A stretch of DNA of 64,000 nucleotides, from the NCBI GenBank assembly GCA_018292915.2, contig JACVVK020000485.1, positions 100,001 to 164,000 of the forward strand. Direction: 5' to 3'. The DNA comes from Batillaria attramentaria. Taxonomy: Eukaryota > Mollusca > Gastropoda > Batillariidae. Positions 59,163 to 64,000 of this stretch are shown here, piece after piece. The notes below the pieces were generated by a model. That model did not search any database. It was not told where the DNA came from and saw nothing but the letters and a program-made list of their open reading frames with translations. Both the position numbers and the translations under genes were made by a program. Numbering within the stretch: the first letter of the stretch is position 1; the number at the start of each line of letters is the position of its first letter.

Positions 59163-62100
59163 ACATAAACCACCCCTACATGGTCCAACCCTTGTCGTGG
59201 GGTAGTGGCTTGTGTACCTCAATGACCCAGAGAACTATGCCAGCAGGAGCACATGCTCCTGGCAGGGTCACCCAAGCTGGACAGGTCGAAGGGTAGAGGT
59301 CAGACGAATGTGGACCACCTCTCCAAGAGGCTAAACGGGTTTGCGTAGGGTTAACAGCCCTACCTGTAAAAAACACTAAGTTACTGAAGCATCGACAGCA
59401 ACAAACCGAGACATTCACCTGGGCGAGGAAGGGTCTCCATCCCGGAGACCTATGACGCATTGCAGTGAAAGCCGAAAGGAAGCTGCAAGGCCGACCCCCC
59501 TTCTAACACCCAGGACAACAACGAGAGTAGCCACATGGAACATCAGGACAATGTATGAAGTAGGAAGGACCATACAAGTAGCAAGAGAGATGAAGAACTA
59601 CAAGATAGGAGTACTGGGACTGAGTGAGACAAGGTGGCTACAGACAGGACAGCTGAGATTTTCATCGGGAGAGCAACTGCTGTACTCTGGGCACACAGAG
59701 GATGGAGCCCCCCACACTGAGGGCGTGGCCTTGATGCTGGCACCGGAGGCACAGCGGGCACTCATCGGCTGGGAACCTGTCAACTCCCGCATCATCACAG
59801 CCAAATTCATCACCAAGAAAAAAGACATCAAGCTGAACATCATCCAGTGCTACGCTCCCACCAATGATGCGGAAGAGGAGAAAAAAGATGACTTCTACCA
59901 ACAACTGCAGACAGTGATAGACAGAGGAGGAGCCAAGGACATGACCATACTGATGGGAGACTTCAACGCCAAGATTGGATCAGACAACACAGGCTATGAG
60001 GACACCATGGGAACACACGGACTGGGACAGATGAACGAAAATGGCGAGCGCTTTGCAGACTTTTGTGCCCTGAACCAGCTAGTGATAGGAGGCAGCATCT
60101 TCCCACACAAGCGCATCCACAAAGCCACATGGAGATCGCCGGACCATGTCACGGAGAACCAGATTGATCACATCTGCATCAGCCGAAAGTTCAGGAGATC
60201 GTGGCGGGATGTGCGCGTGATGAGGGGTGCCGATGTATCATCAGACCACCACCTTCTTGCAACAACATTGAGACTTCGGCTTAAGAGGCACACCAACGCC
60301 AACAGCACACGGACCAGGTACAACGTTGGACTTCTCAGAAACACAGACACACAAGCAGCATTCCGGATCAGCCTTTCCAACAGGTTCCAGCCACTGCAAG
60401 ACCTGATAGAAGACAGTGAAATGGACATCGAGACACAGTGGGAACACAGCAAGAAACTCTGGCACGACACATGCGAAGAGGTCCTTGGCAAGAGAAAGAC
60501 CCAACATAAGGAATGGATCTCTGCTGATACCATCCAGAAGCTGGAAGTTAGGAAAGAGAAGAAAACTGCACTGAACACGAGCCGAACAAGAAGAGCTAAG
60601 GCAAAGGCACAAGAGGAATACACAGCAGCTGACAGAGTAGTGAAGAGGAGCACCAGGAAGGACAAGAGGGACTACATCGACAACCTGGCCAGTCAAGCAG
60701 AGGAAGCAGCCCGACAAGGGAATCTAAAAGACCTGTACCAGGTGACCAAGAAGCTCACGGGCAAATTTCAGCAGACAGACAAACCAGTGAAGGACAAGAA
60801 CGGGCACCCACTGACAACAACTGAGGAACAGCTGAAGCGATGGGCAGAACACTTCAGGGAGCTGTTAAATCGCCCCATCCCTGAAACACCACCAGACATC
60901 CCACCAGCTGAGACAGAACTACCCATCAACTGCGACAAGCCCTCTAAGGCGGAGATCAGGAAAGCCATCATGACACTGAGAAATGGGAAAGCTGCAGGGC
61001 CGGACGAGATACCAGCAGAAGCCATCAAAGCAGACACAGAGACAGCCGTCAACATGCTGCACAGCCTGTTCAGCAAGATCTGGGAGAAGGAAGAGGTGCC
61101 AGCCCAGTGGAAAGAAGGGATCGTCATCAAGCTGCCAAAGAAAGGGGACCTCAGGGACTGCAGCAACTACCGAGGGATCATGCTCCTGTCAGTGCCAGGC
61201 AAGGTTCTCAACAGAATTCTACTGGAGAGGATGAGAGAGGCAGTCGACCCCATGCTCCGAGACCAGCAGGCAGGCTTTCGCAGGAACAGGTCCTGCGCTG
61301 ACCAGATTGCCAGCCTACGCATCATTGTGGAGCAGTCACTGGAGTGGAACTCCCCTCTCTACATCAACTTCATAGACTATGAGAAGGCCTTCGACAGTGT
61401 AGACAGAGAGGCGCTGTGGAAGCTGCTAAGGCACTATGGAGTTCCCGGGAAGATCATCTCCCTGATCCAGTGCACCTACCAAGACATGAGCTGCAGGATT
61501 GCCCATGCCGGCCAGTTGTCAGAAAGCTTCGAGGTGAAGACCGGAGTCCGCCAGGGATGCCTGTTGTCCCCGTTTCTCTTCCTCCTGGTCATCGACTGGA
61601 TCATGAAGACCACTACAGCAGGCAGGAAAAACGGGATACAGTGGACACTCTGGACGCAGCTGGATGACCTCGACTTCGCGGACGACCTGGCGCTCCTGTC
61701 TCACAGCCACAGCCAGATGCAGGACAAGACTACGTGCCTGGAAGCCACATCAGCCGGAACAGGGCTCAAGATCAACAGGAAGAAAACCGAGCTGATGAAG
61801 ATCAACACCACTGCCAACACACCAGTCACAGTCGGTGGAGAGCCCATCAGGGAGGTGGAGTCTTTTGTCTACCTGGGGAGTGTGGTTGATGGACAGGGAG
61901 GCACAGACCGAGACGTCACAGCCAGAATCGGCAAGGCAAGGGCAGCAATGGTCATGCTGAAGAACGTCTGGGCATCCAAAGTTGTCAGCATAAGAACCAA
62001 ACTTCGCATCTTCAACTCCAACGTGAAGTCAGTTCTGCTCTACGGATGCGAAACATGGAGGACAACGAAGACAATGCAGCAGAAGATCCAGACATTTCTC

Positions 62101-62480
62101 AACACCTGTCTGAGGCGCATCTTCAACATCCGATGGCCAGAGAAGATCCGGAATGAAGAGCTGTGGGAGCGAGCGGGGCAGGAACCAGTGGCCAAGCAGA
62201 TCCTGCGGAGGAAGTGGGGCTGGATTGGACACACCCTCAGGAAGCCAGCATCCAGCACCACACGCCAAGCCCTGACATGGAACCCGCAGGGGAAAAGGAA
62301 GAGAGGCCGGCCTCGCAACAGCTGGAGGCGGGACACTGAGGCAGAGCTATGTAAGCAGGGGACCAACTGGACTGGAGTGGCAAGACTAGCCCAGAACAGA
62401 GTGCGATGGCGAAGGGTTGTCGATGGCCTATGCTCCACGTGGAGCCAAGGGCCTAAGTGAAGTGAAGTGACATAAACCAC
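59163..62480 (+). mobile_element. Full-length non-LTR retrotransposon with 11-bp target duplication
   Basis: The element spans 59174-62469, flanked by identical ACATAAACCAC on both sides (59163-59173 and 62470-62480). It has a 5' UTR of about 278 bases, one long ORF (59452-62460) and a tail of three AAGTG units (62455-62469). No ORF1 is present. A single EN-RT ORF and a short-tandem-repeat tail are typical of RTE-like LINEs; the exact clade is unverified. Perfect duplications and an undamaged ORF argue for a recent insertion. Confidence 0.9.
59452..62460 (+). CDS. LINE endonuclease/reverse transcriptase, intact
   Basis: 1002 codons from an ATG. An apurinic-type endonuclease occupies about residues 20-270 (TWNIRTM, LGLSETRW, MGDFNAKIG, SDHHLL). 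A lysine/arginine-rich linker follows. The reverse transcriptase spans about 540-800: NYRGIMLLSVPGKVLNRIL, QAGFRRNRSC, FIDYEKAFDSVD, GVRQGCLLSP and the catalytic FADD. The C-terminal region has LLYGCETWR, LRRIFNIRWPEKI and WGWIGHTLRK. The TGA stop lies inside the first AAGTG tail unit. GC content is clearly higher than in the host introns. All catalytic signatures look intact, so the protein may be functional. Confidence 0.92.
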   Translation: MTHCSESRKEAARPTPLLTPRTTTRVATWNIRTMYEVGRTIQVAREMKNYKIGVLGLSETRWLQTGQLRFSSGEQLLYSGHTEDGAPHTEGVALMLAPEAQRALIGWEPVNSRIITAKFITKKKDIKLNIIQCYAPTNDAEEEKKDDFYQQLQTVIDRGGAKDMTILMGDFNAKIGSDNTGYEDTMGTHGLGQMNENGERFADFCALNQLVIGGSIFPHKRIHKATWRSPDHVTENQIDHICISRKFRRSWRDVRVMRGADVSSDHHLLATTLRLRLKRHTNANSTRTRYNVGLLRNTDTQAAFRISLSNRFQPLQDLIEDSEMDIETQWEHSKKLWHDTCEEVLGKRKTQHKEWISADTIQKLEVRKEKKTALNTSRTRRAKAKAQEEYTAADRVVKRSTRKDKRDYIDNLASQAEEAARQGNLKDLYQVTKKLTGKFQQTDKPVKDKNGHPLTTTEEQLKRWAEHFRELLNRPIPETPPDIPPAETELPINCDKPSKAEIRKAIMTLRNGKAAGPDEIPAEAIKADTETAVNMLHSLFSKIWEKEEVPAQWKEGIVIKLPKKGDLRDCSNYRGIMLLSVPGKVLNRILLERMREAVDPMLRDQQAGFRRNRSCADQIASLRIIVEQSLEWNSPLYINFIDYEKAFDSVDREALWKLLRHYGVPGKIISLIQCTYQDMSCRIAHAGQLSESFEVKTGVRQGCLLSPFLFLLVIDWIMKTTTAGRKNGIQWTLWTQLDDLDFADDLALLSHSHSQMQDKTTCLEATSAGTGLKINRKKTELMKINTTANTPVTVGGEPIREVESFVYLGSVVDGQGGTDRDVTARIGKARAAMVMLKNVWASKVVSIRTKLRIFNSNVKSVLLYGCETWRTTKTMQQKIQTFLNTCLRRIFNIRWPEKIRNEELWERAGQEPVAKQILRRKWGWIGHTLRKPASSTTRQALTWNPQGKRKRGRPRNSWRRDTEAELCKQGTNWTGVARLAQNRVRWRRVVDGLCSTWSQGPK

Positions 62481-62770
62481 GTTAATCAGAAAAAGGAGCA
62501 GTATTGCGTATCTGATCCATTTTCAGGGTGATTACTAATATTGTCAATGCATGTGTCACATATCATATAAGACAGATGTTCTGCTTTCTCTCTTTGTGAC
62601 GGGCAAAGTGCAATCATGTCATGTACTGAACATTTCATTGTGCTGCTTTTGTTTTTGTTTTTTTTATTATAAAAATTATTAGCTACTGTTTCAGGCTTAC
62701 ATATTCCTACTGACTTATTAAAGTCTTGATTTGGAGATTGGTGTGTTTGTGTGTGTGTGCTTCTTAATTT

Positions 62771-62850
62771 GCTCTCCTAGTCGTGAGTTTGATTCCCACT
62801 GGCCGCCTAGGGCCAAATATTTGCGCTAGCCTTTGTCTCGTTTCCCTGCT
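62771..62850 (+). mobile_element. SINE remnant
   Basis: A B-box-like GAGTTTGATTCCC followed by GGGCCAAATATTTGCGCTAG and TTTGTCTCGTTTCCC matches the middle of the SINE at 20541-20746. The A-box half is barely recognisable. Degenerate copy. Confidence 0.5.
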
Positions 62851-63329
62851 ATACAGTAGCACAGAGGTGGGGTTTGCAATTGGCATGGCACATGAAAACA
62901 AGACTATATTTCTAAATACTGACAATCTAGGAGTGCCTGTGATATGTCTCTGCTTTGATTGTATCCAAAACATTGATACTCTGTTCATAATTTTGCCACC
63001 AAAAACAATTCCTAAGCGCAATAGGGGACACAACTCTAATTTTTCATTACTATCTGCGTTTCCCTAGCTGATCATCAAGTTGTACTAAAGTAGGCTACTG
63101 ATACACTGTTGAATCACACGATTTTCGGGCTGCACACGGATAGTTGGCGGATAAACCTATGGCAAGGGGGGCAAAAAGCCATAGCCAACCGTAACTTGGT
63201 TTTAATGTTGCTCGGTCCACGCAGGGACTTACCGTCATAGATAAGTCCACGGTAGGCAGAGCTTCCCCTCTAATCGACGTCCCCGATTACTCATGGGTTG
63301 CCCAAACTAGGTCCACGGCATCTCAGTGC
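62851..63329. other. Non-coding, no gene recognised
   Basis: Short mixed-composition sequence between the SINE remnant and the MITE. It contains a ~100-base GC-richer block (about 63180-63290). No convincing coding potential or known repeat. Confidence 0.35.
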
Positions 63330-63626
63330 CTTTACAGGGGCGTAGGAACCACGGGGGCCCAGGCCCCCGTTCGATTTTTGAAAGGGGGGCCCCGAATATC
63401 TTTGGGCCCCCCTTGCTTTTGATAAGAGGAGAGGGGGCCCACCAGTGGTGGGGCCCCCCTGCTCTGCTGTCGCAGGACACAATCTTTGGCAGTCAACACA
63501 CACACACACAAACACACACACCTCCTCCCCCCCCCCCCACACACACCCTTCTTCACCCCGGCCGTATGGCTCACCCGACTTAGTGGGCCCCCCTTCCTCT
63601 CAGCATCTTCCTACGCGCCTGCTTTA
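63330..63626. mobile_element. GC-rich MITE with 5-bp target duplication
   Basis: The element runs 63335-63621 (287 bp) with CTTTA immediately outside both ends (63330-63334 and 63622-63626). Terminal inverted repeats are CAGGGGCGTAGGAA and the complement of CAGGCGCGTAGGAA. Inside are strong GC hairpins, for example CGGGGGCC-CA-GGCCCCCG near 63352-63370, and a CA-rich stretch. The superfamily is not decidable from the ends alone. Confidence 0.6.
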
Positions 63627-64000
63627 CTGAGTTGTTGCTCTATACATCGAACTAGATGTGATGTCCCTGCTCTCGCTAATAACACTGACTGACTGGATCA
63701 AGCGGGTATGCAACAGGCTTGCTGCAACGACTGATCAGACTTCCGCGGTGTCAGCTGAGAGTTCAGAGAAGCGCTTGCTCCAGGCATTAGGCGTACTACC
63801 CCCGACAATCGGTTACTTCCCCTCCTACTAAGCGTGTCGGCGTCTGTCGTCTGTCACTTGCTGTCGCGCAACTTAACCGGGCGCCGCTCTCGACCGAGTC
63901 GTAACAGGCGGAAACAGCGACAGCAGACAGCGGGACTCAACAACAGGTGGGTGGAAAACTTTATCTCATACGATACATATGTTGAACACGATCGGCTGGC
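63627..64000. other. GC-rich 3' edge, possible start of another gene
   Basis: CpG-containing sequence (for example AACCGGGCGCCGCTCTCGAC near 63875) resembling a promoter or 5' UTR. CAACAG|GTGGGTGG near 63945 could be a donor site. No coding frame can be supported, so this is only a hint. Confidence 0.25.

Noticed and set aside
62040..62480. Minus-strand open frames inside the LINE
   Set aside because: They are shadows of the GC-rich reverse-transcriptase ORF on the plus strand.

Overview
The window is animal nuclear DNA: split genes with GT-AG introns, tRNA-derived SINEs, an intact LINE, several DNA transposons, long (GT)n/(CA)n and poly-G/poly-C tracts and many TACATGTA-like words. MMS19 and secernin orthologues show it is metazoan; base composition, repeats and gene content suggest a lophotrochozoan, most likely a mollusc such as a gastropod. 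The species call is inference only.

Layout. 1-4.9 kb: repeat-rich DNA with a small TTA-flanked MITE and a tRNA-derived SINE, no convincing gene. 4.9-15.7 kb (+): gene A, a deltex-type E3 ligase with KH-like sequence, two macro domains, a C3HC4 RING and a deltex C-terminal (DTC) domain; its 5' end is not seen. One intron holds a 1.9 kb foldback element with a 9-bp target duplication; another holds about 3.4 kb of extra repeats. 15.7-24.3 kb: a ~120-bp minisatellite, then non-coding DNA and SINE pieces. 24.3-34.4 kb (+): gene B, a complete tandem paralogue (8 coding exons, 1604 codons) with its own Ser/Thr-rich, KH-like and degenerate-macro N-terminus, and a near-perfect interferon-stimulated response element (ISRE) about 500 bp upstream of its ATG. 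34.4-37.6 kb: the duplicated minisatellite and diverged duplicated flank.

37.6-53.1 kb (-): complete MMS19, 27 coding exons and 1028 codons in my model, close to the roughly 1030 residues of the human protein. Its introns carry a dead DD34E-type Tc1 element, LINE fragments and a Penelope-type hammerhead-like inverted repeat. 53.7-57.0 kb (+): complete secernin (6 exons, 438 codons), head to head with MMS19 across about 530 bp. 59.2-62.5 kb (+): full-length LINE with an intact 1002-codon endonuclease/reverse-transcriptase ORF and perfect 11-bp target duplications. 62.5-64 kb: SINE remnant, a GC-rich MITE and a GC-rich end that may be another gene's 5' region.

Main biological point: genes A and B put PARP9/PARP14-like macro domains and the DTX3L-type RING-DTC ubiquitin ligase in one polypeptide. 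In vertebrates these activities sit in separate, interferon-induced partner proteins (PARP9 and DTX3L). Together with the tandem duplication, the homogenised RING-DTC exons and the upstream ISRE, this suggests a small innate-immunity cluster that reads ADP-ribose and writes ubiquitin. Exon boundaries were set by eye from splice signals, reading phase and family similarity.
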